Below, one piece after another: positions 46,508-55,028 of a stretch of DNA of 64,000 nucleotides. Under the pieces are notes generated by a model, which saw only the letters and a list, made by a program, of their open reading frames with translations, made no database searches and was not told where the DNA came from. Numbering within the stretch: the first letter of the stretch is position 1; each line of letters starts with the position of its first letter. Position numbers and translations under genes: made by a program. The stretch comes from Prevotella melaninogenica (GTDB lineage Bacteria > Bacteroidota > Bacteroidia > Bacteroidales > Bacteroidaceae), in the NCBI RefSeq assembly GCF_018128065.1, contig NZ_CP072359.1, positions 868,001 through 932,000 on the forward strand. Reading direction: 5' to 3'.

Positions 46508-47079
46508 TGAAGAATATTGTAATTTTCGGTGCGCCAGGTGCTGGTAAAGGTACTCAGAGCGACAAGATGATTGAGAAGTATGGCTTCGGTCATATCTCAA
46601 CCGGTGACGTACTTCGTAACGAGATTAAGAATGGTACGGAACTTGGTAAGACTGCAAAAGGATACATTGACAATGGTCAGCTCATTCCTGATGAGTTGAT
46701 GATAGATATTCTTGCAAGCGTATACGATAGCTTTGGCAAGGAACATAAGGGTGTTATCTTTGATGGTTTCCCACGTACTATCCCACAAGCAGAGGCTTTG
46801 AAGAAGATGTTGGCTGAGCGTGGTCACAGCGTAGCGGCTATGGTTGAACTCTTTGTCCCTGAGGATGAGTTGATGAAGCGTCTGCTTCTTCGTGGACAGC
46901 AGAGTGGTCGTTCTGATGACAATGAGGAGACAATTAAGAAGCGTCTCAATGTTTACAGCAACCAGACTTCTCCATTAATTGATTGGTATAAGGGTGAGAA
47001 GATTCATCATCATGTTGAAGGTCTCGGTACAGTTGAAGAAATCTTTGCACGTATTGAGTCTGTTATTGACAGTCTTTAA
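46507..47079 (+). CDS. adk: adenylate kinase
   Basis: The 190 residues catalyse ATP + AMP to 2 ADP. Motifs are the P-loop IFGAPGAGKGTQSDKM, GHISTGDVLRNEI for AMP binding, IFDGFPRTIPQAEAL, and LLRGQQSGRSDDNEETIKKRL with a short lid lacking zinc cysteines. It overlaps hpt by one base and is followed by a strong terminator. Confidence 0.97.
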   Translation: MKNIVIFGAPGAGKGTQSDKMIEKYGFGHISTGDVLRNEIKNGTELGKTAKGYIDNGQLIPDELMIDILASVYDSFGKEHKGVIFDGFPRTIPQAEALKKMLAERGHSVAAMVELFVPEDELMKRLLLRGQQSGRSDDNEETIKKRLNVYSNQTSPLIDWYKGEKIHHHVEGLGTVEEIFARIESVIDSL

Positions 47080-47088
47080 TATATCCAG

Positions 47089-47155
47089 CTGATAGGTGTT
47101 GGGTGTTAAGGGATACATAATGTATCTACTTCTTCCCATCTCCTATCAGTTTTTT
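47089..47155 (+). terminator. structured terminator after adk
   Basis: CTGATAGG (47089-47096) pairs with CCTATCAG (47142-47149). Inside is a perfect GATACAT/ATGTATC hairpin around one A (near 47112-47126), and a T6 run follows. Confidence 0.88.
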
Positions 47156-47228
47156 GTTATTTAGTCCTTGAAGAAAGATAGGGCTTTTAAACTATAATTC
47201 ACCCCACTTCTAACACCCATCACTTGCT

Positions 47229-48401
47229 ATGGCTGATTCAAATTTTGTTGATTATGTAAAGATATACTGCCGCTCTGGTAAGGGTGGTAGAGGTTCCATG
47301 CACCTTCGTCATGTGAAGTATAACCCTAATGGCGGACCAGATGGTGGCGATGGCGGTAAGGGTGGAAGTGTTTACTTACGTGGTAACCACAATTATTGGA
47401 CGCTGTTGCACTTGAAGTTTCAGCGTCATATCTATGCGGAACATGGAGGTAATGGCGGTCGTGATAAGTGTCATGGTACGGATGGAAAGGATATTTATAT
47501 TGATGTTCCTTGTGGTACTGTTGCCTATGATGCTGAAACGGGTAAGTATGTCTGCGATGTTATGCACGACGGACAGACGGTATTGTTGTTGAAAGGTGGA
47601 CGTGGCGGATTGGGCAATTTCCAGTTCCGTACGGCTACGAATCAAGCTCCACGTTATGCACAACCGGGTGAGCCGATGCAGGAGATGACTGTTATTCTTG
47701 AGTTGAAGCTGTTAGCCGATGTCGGTCTGGTGGGTTTCCCGAATGCGGGCAAGTCAACTTTGTTGTCTACGCTTTCAAGTGCAAAGCCAAAGATTGCCAA
47801 CTATCCATTCACCACGATGGAACCATCGTTGGGTATTGTTAGCTATCGTGACAATCAAAGTTTCGTGATGGCGGATATTCCTGGTATCATTGAGGGTGCC
47901 AGTGAAGGTAAGGGACTCGGCTTACGTTTCCTCCGTCATATTGAGCGAAACTCCCTTCTGCTCTTTATGGTACCAGGAGACACCGACGATATCAAGCGTG
48001 AATATGAGGTGTTACTAAACGAATTGCAGCAGTTTAATCCAGAGATGCTCGACAAACATCGTGTCTTAGCGGTGACAAAATGCGACCTACTTGATGACGA
48101 ACTCATTGAGATGCTGCGTGAAACGTTGCCAACAGACCTTCCTGTTGTCTTCATATCTGCTGTTACAGGACAAGGAATTGACGAGTTGAAAGATGTTCTT
48201 TGGAAGGAACTTAATGCAGAGAGCAATAAGTTGCAGAGCATCTTATCAGAGGATACGCTTGTTCATCGTGACAAGGATATGTCACGTTTTGCAGCTGAGT
48301 TGGAGGCAGAAGATGCTGATATTGATGATGTTGAAGAGGTAGGTATTGACGACTTGGATGAGGTAGAAGACCTTGAAGATTTTGAATACACGAATGATTA
48401 A
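47229..48401 (+). CDS. obgE: Obg family GTPase
   Basis: The 390 residues comprise a glycine-rich Obg fold (about 1-160, [14 protein letters not shown]... [18 protein letters not shown]) and a G domain with [11 protein letters not shown] (G1), TTMEPSLG (G2), [12 protein letters not shown] (G3), TKCDLLDD (G4) and ISAVTGQG (G5). A very acidic tail of about 50 residues follows. The protein works in late 50S ribosome assembly and the stress response. It overlaps the pgeF-like start by 8 nt. Confidence 0.97.
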   Translation: MADSNFVDYVKIYCRSGKGGRGSMHLRHVKYNPNGGPDGGDGGKGGSVYLRGNHNYWTLLHLKFQRHIYAEHGGNGGRDKCHGTDGKDIYIDVPCGTVAYDAETGKYVCDVMHDGQTVLLLKGGRGGLGNFQFRTATNQAPRYAQPGEPMQEMTVILELKLLADVGLVGFPNAGKSTLLSTLSSAKPKIANYPFTTMEPSLGIVSYRDNQSFVMADIPGIIEGASEGKGLGLRFLRHIERNSLLLFMVPGDTDDIKREYEVLLNELQQFNPEMLDKHRVLAVTKCDLLDDELIEMLRETLPTDLPVVFISAVTGQGIDELKDVLWKELNAESNKLQSILSEDTLVHRDKDMSRFAAELEAEDADIDDVEEVGIDDLDEVEDLEDFEYTND

Positions 48402-49172
48402 GCCTGTTCTTCATTACTTCAAACTTGTCGATGAGGTGGTCTGTTTTAGTACTACTCGTCATGGCGGTGTCAGCAAGGGACAACTTGCTACGCTGAACAT
48501 CAACCCGCATCGAGGTGATGAACCTTCTGCTGTGGTAGAGAATTTGCAGGCTGTAGCTGCTGAGATTGGTGTTGAGGCTGATAAAATTATCCGTCTGCAT
48601 CAGATACACGAGACACATTGTCTGACTGTGACGGATGCTTTTTTTAATCTTTCAGCCGCTGAACAGTATGAGATGGAAGAAGGAAAAGATGCTGTCGTTA
48701 CCGATTGTCGTAACGTCTGCGTTGGCGTTCATACGGCTGATTGTGTTCCTGTTCTTTTTTATGACCCAGTTCATCATGCCATTGGTGCAGCCCATGCCGG
48801 TTGGCGTGGTACGGTGCAACGTATCATTCAGCATACAGTTCGTAAGATGACAAAACTATATGGCACTGACCCAAAGGAACTTAAAGTGGTCGTAGGTCCT
48901 TGTATTTCCCAAAGAATTTTGAGGTAGGACAGGAAGTTTATGATGCTTTTGCTGCTGCAGGCTTCCCTATGGAGCGTATTGCACGTATGTATGAGAAGTG
49001 GCATATTGACCTTCCGCTTTGCAATCAACTTCAGTTAGAAGAACTTGGTGTGCCAACAGCTAATATCCTTCAGTCTGCTATCTGCACTTATGATAATGCT
49101 TCCGACTTCTTCTCAGCACGTATTCTTAAAGAAGGATTTGGTACTATCTATACAGGTATTGCATTGAAATAG
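48394..49172 (+). pseudogene. pgeF: PgeF/YfiH purine nucleoside phosphorylase-like protein, frameshifted
   Basis: ATG 48394 opens [27 protein letters not shown]. The metal-binding features of the DUF152 family follow (IHQIHETHCLTV, VGVHTADCVPVLFYD, GAAHAGWRGTVQRI). The frame breaks at CCC 48908-48910: adding one C gives GPCISPKNFEVGQEVYDAF and continues to 49172, for a total of about 259 residues, the usual length. Members were once called laccases and are now linked to purine nucleoside and peptidoglycan-editing activities. The downstream part alone could not fold into the enzyme. Confidence 0.88.
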
Positions 49173-49200
49173 ATACCTATTCCATGGTTATTACGGAATT

Positions 49201-49284
49201 ATTCTCATGTAAATAAATATTTTTGTCGTGAAAATAAATATTTCTTTTCATGAAGAAAAATATTTTTTCGTATGAAAGTAATTT
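49201..49284. repeat. A+T-rich 22-bp repeat array (copy 3)
   Basis: Units lie at 49201-49222, 49223-49243 and 49244-49265, with a partial fourth. The same TTTTCATGAAGAAAAATATTT core is seen as in copies 1 and 2. Outer ends AATTATTCTCAT and ATGAAAGTAATT are imperfect inverted repeats. It lies between convergent pgeF and the purH-side genes. Confidence 0.85.
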
Positions 49285-49328
49285 GAAAGGGACCGTGTAA
49301 TCAATAGTGTTGTCTTAATAGATTCATT

Positions 49329-49412
49329 AGAAAAGGTTTTCTCTTTCTCTGTTGTTGCCCCTTTTCTTCCAAATGGTCTACCTTTTTCTTCAAAAGGGTT
49401 GACCTTTTCTTA
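49329..49412. repeat. third type of ~22-bp repeat, CCTTTT...AAAAGG
   Basis: Units start at about 49360 and 49381 (CCTTTTTCTTCAAAAGGG) with a third partial unit from 49403. An opposite-facing AAAAGG starts at 49332. Units carry a CCTTTT/AAAAGG dyad. This is only 45 nt from the A+T-rich array. Confidence 0.6.
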
Positions 49413-49435
49413 ATATTTAGAGGGTATATTAAAAT

Positions 49436-49502
49436 AACAACGAACACCCTCGTTTCTCCAGTACTCTTCAATAGGGACGGACAAACGAGGGCATTCGTTG
49501 TT
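49436..49502 (-). terminator. long terminator hairpin of the AICAR transformylase operon
   Basis: AACAACGAA-ca-CCCTCGTTT (49436-49455) pairs with AAACGAGGG-ca-TTCGTTGTT (49483-49502) with a 2x2 internal loop. It lies 4 nt beyond the stop of the 61-residue gene. The minus strand continues ATTTTAATA. Confidence 0.85.
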
Positions 49503-49506
49503 TTCT

Positions 49507-49692
49507 TTACTTGTGTCGGTTGGCACGTTGCTGACGGTATTTAGCCTTCTGCTTTGCACTGCCAGAGCCGTGTGCACCAGTAATATACTTCTTTTTCTTG
49601 GCTTTGGTTTTTACCTTGCCGTCATCGGTTTTGGGTTTCGAGGCACTTCGAAAGACCATTCCGGTCTCGATAATATCGTCAATATCACTCAT
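49507..49692 (-). CDS. small lysine-rich protein
   Basis: The start at 49692 (MSDIDDIIETGMVF) is chosen because a longer frame would overlap the upstream stop. The 61-residue protein has an acidic N-terminus and a very basic C-terminus (KTKAKKKKY, KQKAKYRQQRANRHK), a pattern of nucleic-acid or ribosome binding. It begins 11 nt after the AICAR transformylase gene and ends at a terminator, so it shares that operon. The family is not recognised. Confidence 0.72.
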   Translation of the reverse strand: MSDIDDIIETGMVFRSASKPKTDDGKVKTKAKKKKYITGAHGSGSAKQKAKYRQQRANRHK

Positions 49693-49703
49693 ATACAATC
49701 TTT

Positions 49704-50885
49704 TTAATGATGGAATAAACGAACGCCTGTAAATGCCATTGCGATGTTGTACTTGTCGCAAGTGTCAATAACATGGTCGTCACGAATACTTCCACCTGCC
49801 TGTGCTATATATTCTACACCGCTCTTATGCGCACGCTCAATGTTGTCGCCAAATGGGAAGAAAGCATCAGAACCGAGTGCAACACCTGTGTTCTTGGCAA
49901 TCCATTCCTTGCGTTCTTCACGTGTCAGAGGCTCTGGACGTTCTGTGAAGAATTGTTGCCATACACCATCCTGCAGTACATCTGCATACTCATCAGAGAT
50001 ATAGATGTTTATTGTGTTATCTCTATCAGCACGACGGATATTCTTCTTGAATGGGAGGTTCATAACCTTTGGACACTGGCGCAGCCACCATTCGTCAGCC
50101 TTGCTACCAGCTAAGCGGGTGCAGTGGATGCGACTCTGCTGTCCAGCACCAATACCAATGGCTTGTCCGTCCTTCACATAGCAAACAGAATTACTCTGTG
50201 TGTACTTCAATGTAATCAACGAAATGATGAGGTCACGCTTAGCATCCTCAGTGAATGTCTTGTTCTTGGTAGGGATATTCTCGAAGAGTGCTGGGTCATC
50301 AAGCTTCACCTCGTTGCGGCCCTGTTCAAAGGTAATGCCGAACACTTGCTTCTTCTCGATAGGAGCAGGCACATAGTTAGGGTCAATCTTAATGACATTG
50401 TATGCACCCTTACGCTTATCCTTAAGAATTTCTAAAGCCTCTGGAGTATAGTCAGGTGCGATAACACCATCGCTAACTTCACGCTTGATCAGCAATGCAG
50501 TCTCCTTATCACAGGTGTCGCTGAGCGCACAGAAGTCGCCATAAGAACACATACGGTCAGCTCCACGAGCACGAGCGTAAGCACTGGCAAGCGGTGTAAG
50601 CTCGAAGTCAACATCATCGACGAAGTAAATCTTCTTGAGTGTATCACTCAAAGGAAGACCTACTGCAGCACCAGCTGGGCTGACATGCTTGAACGATGCA
50701 GCTGCAGGTAGACCCGTAGCCGCCTTCAGCTCTTTAACGAGTTGCCAGCTGTTGAGCGCATCAAGAAAGTTAATGTAGCCAGGACGACCACTGAGAACTG
50801 TGATTGGGAGTTCGCCTTCCTCCATATAGATACGTGAAGGCTTTTGGTTCGGATTGCATCCGTACTTAAGAGCTAATTCTTTCAT
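49704..50885 (-). CDS. stand-alone AICAR transformylase (PurH C-terminal type)
   Basis: The 393 residues cover only the formyltransferase half of PurH (FKHVSPAGAAVGLP, GADRMCSYGDFCALSD, TLKYTQSNSVCYVKDGQAIGIGAGQQSR, GSDAFFPFGDNIERA, GGSIRDDHVIDTCD). The N-terminal MGS/IMP cyclohydrolase domain is absent, and the start MKELALKYGCNPNQ shows this is not truncation. It formylates AICAR to FAICAR; IMP closure needs another gene. A -7 box TATCTTTG lies at 50925-50918. Confidence 0.9.
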   Translation of the reverse strand: MKELALKYGCNPNQKPSRIYMEEGELPITVLSGRPGYINFLDALNSWQLVKELKAATGLPAAASFKHVSPAGAAVGLPLSDTLKKIYFVDDVDFELTPLASAYARARGADRMCSYGDFCALSDTCDKETALLIKREVSDGVIAPDYTPEALEILKDKRKGAYNVIKIDPNYVPAPIEKKQVFGITFEQGRNEVKLDDPALFENIPTKNKTFTEDAKRDLIISLITLKYTQSNSVCYVKDGQAIGIGAGQQSRIHCTRLAGSKADEWWLRQCPKVMNLPFKKNIRRADRDNTINIYISDEYADVLQDGVWQQFFTERPEPLTREERKEWIAKNTGVALGSDAFFPFGDNIERAHKSGVEYIAQAGGSIRDDHVIDTCDKYNIAMAFTGVRLFHH

Positions 50886-51113
50886 ATAACTTATGTGGTA
50901 TATGTAAATTGGTAGTGCAAAGATAAGGAAAAATAATGGAATACGTCGTTATGCTTGTTGTTTTTAAGTAAATTAGCCGTGTTGGTTTGTTTCTTTTAAA
51001 GAAAAGCAGTACTTTTACACTCGAAAAGAAAATAATATTTGGAGCTTGAAGGCTATTCTGCCGTAGGTAAAACACCTTCTGACTCCTTTAATCCCTTTAA
51101 ATTACTTAAAGAT

Positions 51114-51488
51114 ATGCAAGCATTACACACAGACAAGGCACCTGCAGCAGTAGGTCCTTACAGTCAGGCTATCGAAGCCAATGGTTTCATCTTCGCATCT
51201 GGTCAGCTTCCTATTGACCCGGCTACTAATGCATTTGCAGAGGGTGGCGTGAAGGAACAAACTCGCCAGTCGCTCACTAACGCACGCAACGTGTTGGCTT
51301 CTGCAGGTGTAGACCTGTCTCATGTTGTCAAGACAACAGTATTCCTTTCTGATATGGAGAACTTCGCAGCGATGAATGAAGTTTATGCCGAGTTCTTCAA
51401 GGAGCCTTATCCAGCTCGTTCAGCATTCGCTGTAAAGGCTTTGCCAAAGGGCGCACTTGTTGAGGTTGAGTGCATTGCTGTGAAGTAA
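51114..51488 (+). CDS. ridA: RidA family enamine/imine deaminase
   Basis: ATG 51114 is chosen because MQALHTDKAPAAVGPYSQAIEANG is the canonical start. The 124-residue protein ends GALVEVECIAVK with the conserved Glu, and carries the key Arg in EPYPARSAFAVKALP. It hydrolyses reactive 2-aminoacrylate and other imines, protecting PLP enzymes. It is a single gene divergent from the AICAR transformylase. TACTTTTA at 51010-51017 may be an imperfect -7 box. Confidence 0.94.
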   Translation: MQALHTDKAPAAVGPYSQAIEANGFIFASGQLPIDPATNAFAEGGVKEQTRQSLTNARNVLASAGVDLSHVVKTTVFLSDMENFAAMNEVYAEFFKEPYPARSAFAVKALPKGALVEVECIAVK

Positions 51489-51504
51489 ACGGATAGAGAA
51501 GATT

Positions 51505-51529
51505 AAGCTAACAAGGCTTCTGTTAGCTT
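51505..51529 (+). terminator. first terminator after ridA
   Basis: AAGCTAACA (51505-51513) pairs perfectly with TGTTAGCTT (51521-51529), followed by TATTCTTACTT. Confidence 0.82.
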
Positions 51530-51557
51530 TATTCTTACTTGATTCTGTTTAATCAAA

Positions 51558-51607
51558 AATCCCTTTATATATGGTAAGCGTGGTGCTTAAGCCATTATAA
51601 AGGGATT
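51558..51607 (+). terminator. second hairpin after ridA
   Basis: AATCCCTTTATA (51558-51569) pairs with TATAAAGGGATT (51596-51607), with an inner AAGC/GCTT stem, then CTTGTTTT. It could also end convergent transcription from the gene at 51695. Confidence 0.8.
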
Positions 51608-51694
51608 CTTGTTTTATCGTGTCAGTGCTGTATAAGGTTTGGATAGTATTTCCTATGCCGTCTTTTACATGGTCTGTTCGGCTTGTTCGGTCGC

Positions 51695-52327
51695 TTACTT
51701 GTTGTTCAACAACACCTTCTTACCGTTGATGATATAGAGTCCTTTGCGTGGATTCTGTACGTGGCGACCGTTAAGGTCATAGATTATATCCTTTTTATTG
51801 TTGACAGCTATAGAACTAATACCTGCTGCAACGTCATTCTTGCCTTTGTAGATATTCTTTGTCTTGCTTTCTGGTCTATTATAAATTTCAAAAGTGAATT
51901 CTATAGTTCCATTGTCATAAACATAGTTGTCGCTACCAATTAGCGAGCCATGGACTTGTAAACTCAATGAGGTTCCTTTTGCATTGACGTAATCACCAGA
52001 AAGAGGATTGATGGTGAATTTCCATCGTTTGTTCTCTGGTTGGTAGGTTGCTGTAAGATTGTCAAACACAATATCCTCGAAAGTATATGCACCTAATTTG
52101 TAATCTCTCAGTATAAGTTTTGTGTCATCATTTATTTTCTCAATCACTACCTGAAACTTCTTCACTTCTGTGGTTGAAGAACTTCCGTCCTTTTTTATAA
52201 TTTCTGTTTTCGCTGAGCCATTATAGGTGCCATGAAGTCTGGTGAAATTATTCTGTGCTTTTATTGTAAATACCTGGAAAAGCAATACCAATAATAAGAG
52301 GAAGGGTTTGTTTTTTACTGTGTTCAT
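51695..52327 (-). CDS. secreted calycin-like protein with T9SS tail
   Basis: The 210 residues include a signal peptide ending TIKAQ. A lipocalin/calycin-like beta-barrel follows (LHGTYNGSAKTEIIKKDGSS, YVYDNGTIEFTFEIYN). A short C-terminal sorting tail reads IIYDLNGRHVQNPRKGLYIINGKKV. It resembles the barrel of the 29472-30410 gene in the haem operon. It is probably a surface lipid- or haem-binding protein. It stands alone with its own promoter. Confidence 0.8.
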   Translation of the reverse strand: MNTVKNKPFLLLLVLLFQVFTIKAQNNFTRLHGTYNGSAKTEIIKKDGSSSTTEVKKFQVVIEKINDDTKLILRDYKLGAYTFEDIVFDNLTATYQPENKRWKFTINPLSGDYVNAKGTSLSLQVHGSLIGSDNYVYDNGTIEFTFEIYNRPESKTKNIYKGKNDVAAGISSIAVNNKKDIIYDLNGRHVQNPRKGLYIINGKKVLLNNK

Positions 52328-52453
52328 ATATACTATTCTGTTGTAAAATTAATAATACTAATTATAGTGTTCTAATAAATGTTTCGAATTTTATTACCTT
52401 GAGATATTATCCTATAATAAAGGGCTTGTCATATACTCAGTCAGACTTAGAAT

Positions 52454-52474
52454 GTCAATTTGACTGCAAAGATA
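52454..52474 (-). promoter_or_regulatory. promoter with adjacent palindrome, calycin-like gene
   Basis: TATCTTTG (52474-52467, minus strand) is a -7 box about 140 nt from the ATG. The perfect palindrome GTCAATTTGAC (52454-52464) lies 2 nt downstream, over the likely start point, as an operator would. Confidence 0.5.
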
Positions 52475-52691
52475 AGCATTTTTATTAAACATTGTTTAAC
52501 CTGATACACTTTCAATATTTTTTTGATTATTTGCTAACCAATCGATGATGAGGTATGCGAGTGAATTTATTCTATCATTTAGCTGAACAGAGTGTTAGAT
52601 TCTTGTTTACTTCTTTATGTCTACAACTTTAATTAACAGTCAGAGTGTTAAGAAAAGTCGATGAATATTACTTAGTTAGACAATCTTTCGT

Positions 52692-52699
52692 TACTTTTG
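52692..52699 (+). promoter_or_regulatory. -7 box of the 94-residue gene
   Basis: TACTTTTG lies 32 nt before the ATG at 52731. The -33 element is not clear. Confidence 0.55.
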
Positions 52700-52730
52700 C
52701 ATTACGTTAGTATATGTTGAAAATTGTGGT

Positions 52731-53015
52731 ATGAAAAAGAAGCTTAGAACCATTATTGAGGAGCTTGGTCAAAAGGCAAATGTCCGCAGAGAGTTGGCTT
52801 CTGACTTAGAAAGATTGTCCAGTAGGTTAGCACTTCATCACATCCACTTGGAATCGTCATCTTTGAATAAGTTGATAGGTTATTTCAAGGGGAAGGAAAA
52901 ACCTTCTAAAAAGACTTTAGATAGGTTAGCTCTCTTTGCTGGTTTCCAAAATTGGAAAGATTTAAATGCGGCTTTGCATGGTGAAAATGATGCAAAGTTG
53001 AATTACGAAGATTAA
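52731..53015 (+). CDS. small helical, possibly DNA-binding protein
   Basis: This basic 94-residue protein starts MKKKLRTIIEELGQKANVRREL. The segment SLNKLIGYFKGKEKPSKKTLDRLALFAGFQNWKDL (about residues 45-80) resembles the helix-turn-helix pattern of Cro-like or small Bacteroidota regulators. It has no signal peptide. It is flanked by its own -7 box and a structured 3' region. A regulatory role is an inference. Confidence 0.7.
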   Translation: MKKKLRTIIEELGQKANVRRELASDLERLSSRLALHHIHLESSSLNKLIGYFKGKEKPSKKTLDRLALFAGFQNWKDLNAALHGENDAKLNYED

Positions 53016-53072
53016 TTGCTCTGTAGAGATATTGAGTAGGGGAGACTCTCTGAAAGGTTATCTCTGAAGGAT

Positions 53073-53143
53073 TGTAGGGACATATGATGTGTTTATCTGT
53101 TAGCGATACCTATCACAAGATAAGCAAAGCATGGGTCCCTACA
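53073..53143. other. structured intergenic RNA or terminator
   Basis: TGTAGGGAC (53073-53081) pairs with GTCCCTACA (53135-53143). Inside, TTATCT pairs with AGATAA. The arms enclose about 53 nt, long for a terminator, and there is no U run. It may be a small RNA or 3'-UTR structure of the preceding gene. Confidence 0.5.
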
Positions 53144-53303
53144 TTATTTATATGTGTTTTTACGGTGAGAAGTTTTTTCTTCATAGTCAAGAAAACTGAC
53201 AAGAAGATGTTTTAGATGGTGCAATATGATAACGCTTTCTCTCTTTATTTCGTTAGCTTTATCAATAATGAATGTCTAATAATCCTTATTAAGAGGTAAA
53301 TAA

Positions 53304-53334
53304 AAAAGCCCGAAACCAATAGTTTCGGACTTTT
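53304..53334 (-). terminator. rplS terminator
   Basis: AAAAG-c-CCGAAAC pairs with GTTTCGG-a-CTTTT (53304-53316 with 53322-53334). It is A-rich on one side and T-rich on the other, so it can act both ways, 24 nt past the rplS stop. Confidence 0.88.
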
Positions 53335-53357
53335 ATTTTCTTGGATTTTCCAAGGGC

Positions 53358-53720
53358 TTACTTCTCTGCAACAACAGTTCTCTTCTCCTTGATGCGTGCA
53401 GCCTTACCTGTGAGTTCACGGAGGTAGTAGAGTTTCGCACGACGAACCTTACCACGCTTGTTCACCTCGATAGAATCGATGTTTGGTGACTCGATTGGGA
53501 AGATACGCTCAACACCAATGGTGCCTGACATCTTACGAACTGTGAAACGCTTCTTCTCACCATGACCAGAAATCTTGATAACTACGCCACGGTAAAGCTG
53601 AATACGCTGTTTGTTACCCTCGACGATTTTGTAAGCGACAGTAATAGTGTCACCAGCCTTGAACTCTGGGAACTGCTTGCCGGTTGCAAATGCTTCTTCA
53701 GCAACTTTAATTAAATCCAT
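53358..53720 (-). CDS. rplS: 50S ribosomal protein L19
   Basis: The ATG at 53720 ([28 protein letters not shown]) is the conserved start; the open frame extends upstream without support. The 120 residues include [33 protein letters not shown] and [23 protein letters not shown]19 sits at the interface of the 30S and 50S subunits. Here the gene is monocistronic, not linked to rpsP-rimM-trmD as in Proteobacteria, and has a leader of about 80 nt. Confidence 0.97.
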   Translation of the reverse strand: MDLIKVAEEAFATGKQFPEFKAGDTITVAYKIVEGNKQRIQLYRGVVIKISGHGEKKRFTVRKMSGTIGVERIFPIESPNIDSIEVNKRGKVRRAKLYYLRELTGKAARIKEKRTVVAEK

Positions 53721-53807
53721 TTTTCTATTAATTAAATATTGTTTGTCGTTCCAACGTAACGTAATCCATGACTCTTCCACGATCAGCGGTTACGCCGAAA
53801 AGCGGTG

Positions 53808-53838
53808 CAAAGTTACTACTTTTCAATGAAATAACAAA
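53808..53838 (-). promoter_or_regulatory. rplS promoter
   Basis: On the minus strand TTTG (53838-53835), a 19-bp spacer and TAACTTTG (53815-53808) match the consensus, about 88 nt before ATG. Confidence 0.72.
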
Positions 53839-53853
53839 GTAAATGTAAGCTTT

Positions 53854-54588
53854 TTAATGCTTATTTGTTGCAAGCACCTTAGCTATCTCTTTCTTAGCCT
53901 TTGCCATTTGCTTTTGGAAAGCATCAGATGATTGTACGGCAGCAAAGCCTACGCTTGCGCAAAGACGACCAGCATCGACATCGCTCTGATAGTGATAACC
54001 ACAGATTACTCGGCTCTGACCATACTCGTAAGCATGTTTCATAATCTCGTTACCGCGTGATGGATTCAGCTCTGTCAAAGTCAATCCGAAGATCCAACCG
54101 CGACAGGTATGACCTGAAGGATAAGAGCCGTTGTTAATCAACTCTGCCTCAAATTGAGGTTGAAGTGTATGCTCGTGGAACTGTGCAAACGGACGTTTAC
54201 GCATATATTTTGCTTTAGCACGGTCAACAGCATGGTTTCCATCAATACCTATCATGCACATGAGTTTGTAGGTCTCTGGTGTCTTCTCTGGTGTGATAAG
54301 CAAACCAAAAGAAGGAGCAAAGCCTACGAGAACAGAATCAACGTCGAAGTTGGCGTCAAACTTTGCTTGTGCAGCACGTTCTTTGTTCTCTCTCATCTTT
54401 CGACCCCACCAATACTGACGGAAGTCATAATCGAATTGGAAGGATGCTGTGTCAGGTGGGGCAGGGAGGTAAATACCTGCATCAGGCATATCAGCCTCTG
54501 GAATGAATGACTGCTTCTTGTAGTCCTGAGCATTGATAGTCATGCCAACGAACAGCATAACGATGCTAACGAACAAACTCTTTTTCAT
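53854..54588 (-). CDS. class A (PAP2-type) periplasmic acid phosphatase
   Basis: The 244 residues include a signal peptide ending TINAQ. The three-part phosphatase signature is present: KYMRKRPF (KX6RP type), GSYPSGHTCRG (PSGH with the catalytic His) and SRVICGYHYQSDVDAGR (SRX5HX3D, with nucleophile His). It is a non-specific acid phosphatase of the periplasm, likely for scavenging phosphate from nucleotides or sugar phosphates. It has its own consensus promoter. Confidence 0.93.
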   Translation of the reverse strand: MKKSLFVSIVMLFVGMTINAQDYKKQSFIPEADMPDAGIYLPAPPDTASFQFDYDFRQYWWGRKMRENKERAAQAKFDANFDVDSVLVGFAPSFGLLITPEKTPETYKLMCMIGIDGNHAVDRAKAKYMRKRPFAQFHEHTLQPQFEAELINNGSYPSGHTCRGWIFGLTLTELNPSRGNEIMKHAYEYGQSRVICGYHYQSDVDAGRLCASVGFAAVQSSDAFQKQMAKAKKEIAKVLATNKH

Positions 54589-54626
54589 AATAATAAATGT
54601 TTTGTTGAATTAATTGATACGTATTG

Positions 54627-54657
54627 CAAAAGTAAGTAATTATATGTATCTATCAAA
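54627..54657 (-). promoter_or_regulatory. acid phosphatase promoter
   Basis: On the minus strand TTTG (54657-54654), a 19-bp spacer and TACTTTTG (54634-54627) lie about 38 nt before ATG 54588. Confidence 0.78.
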
Positions 54658-54841
54658 AGTTTAATCGTTTTTTAATAGTTGCTTTCTGCGTAAGTGGTCT
54701 TTTAGAAGAGTTGCAACTATTGGCATCTGACGTATAAAAGGCTGGCAGCATGTTCCTTATATAGTAACAATGGACAGTCTATATGTTGGTATTATATGAG
54801 GTGTAAAGATATAATTAGGGCTTTTGAGAAGAGTAAAAGAA

Positions 54842-54888
54842 AAGCAGGGAAACGATACAATACTTGTTGTATTCCGTCTTCCCTGCTT
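54842..54888 (-). terminator. terminator of the TonB receptor gene at 55029
   Basis: AAGCAGGGAA (54842-54851) pairs with TTCCCTGCTT (54879-54888), with an inner ATACAA/TTGTAT stem. On the minus strand TTCTTTTACT follows. Confidence 0.85.
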
Positions 54889-55028
54889 ATAGTTTATGAT
54901 ATACTATAGGCTGCTTCTGTATTTAGAAGAGTATCTTAAATAAGCATAGAAGGTGAACTTTACCTAACTTTACCTTATTATATATGTCCTTTTAGCACCT
55001 GAGAATAAGTATATCGAGTGTTTGAGCA

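Noticed and set aside
48373..48393. TTG start for the pgeF-like gene inside obgE
   Set aside because: ATG 48394 gives the conserved start MIKPVLHYF; the extension only repeats the obgE tail in another frame.
53721..53780. N-terminal extension of ribosomal protein L19
   Set aside because: The 20 extra residues are not part of L19; the start [10 protein letters not shown] at 53720 is the family start.
53721..53807. Ribosomal protein autoregulatory leader for rplS
   Set aside because: The leader is about 80 nt and has some pairing, but I could not draw a known L19-binding structure.
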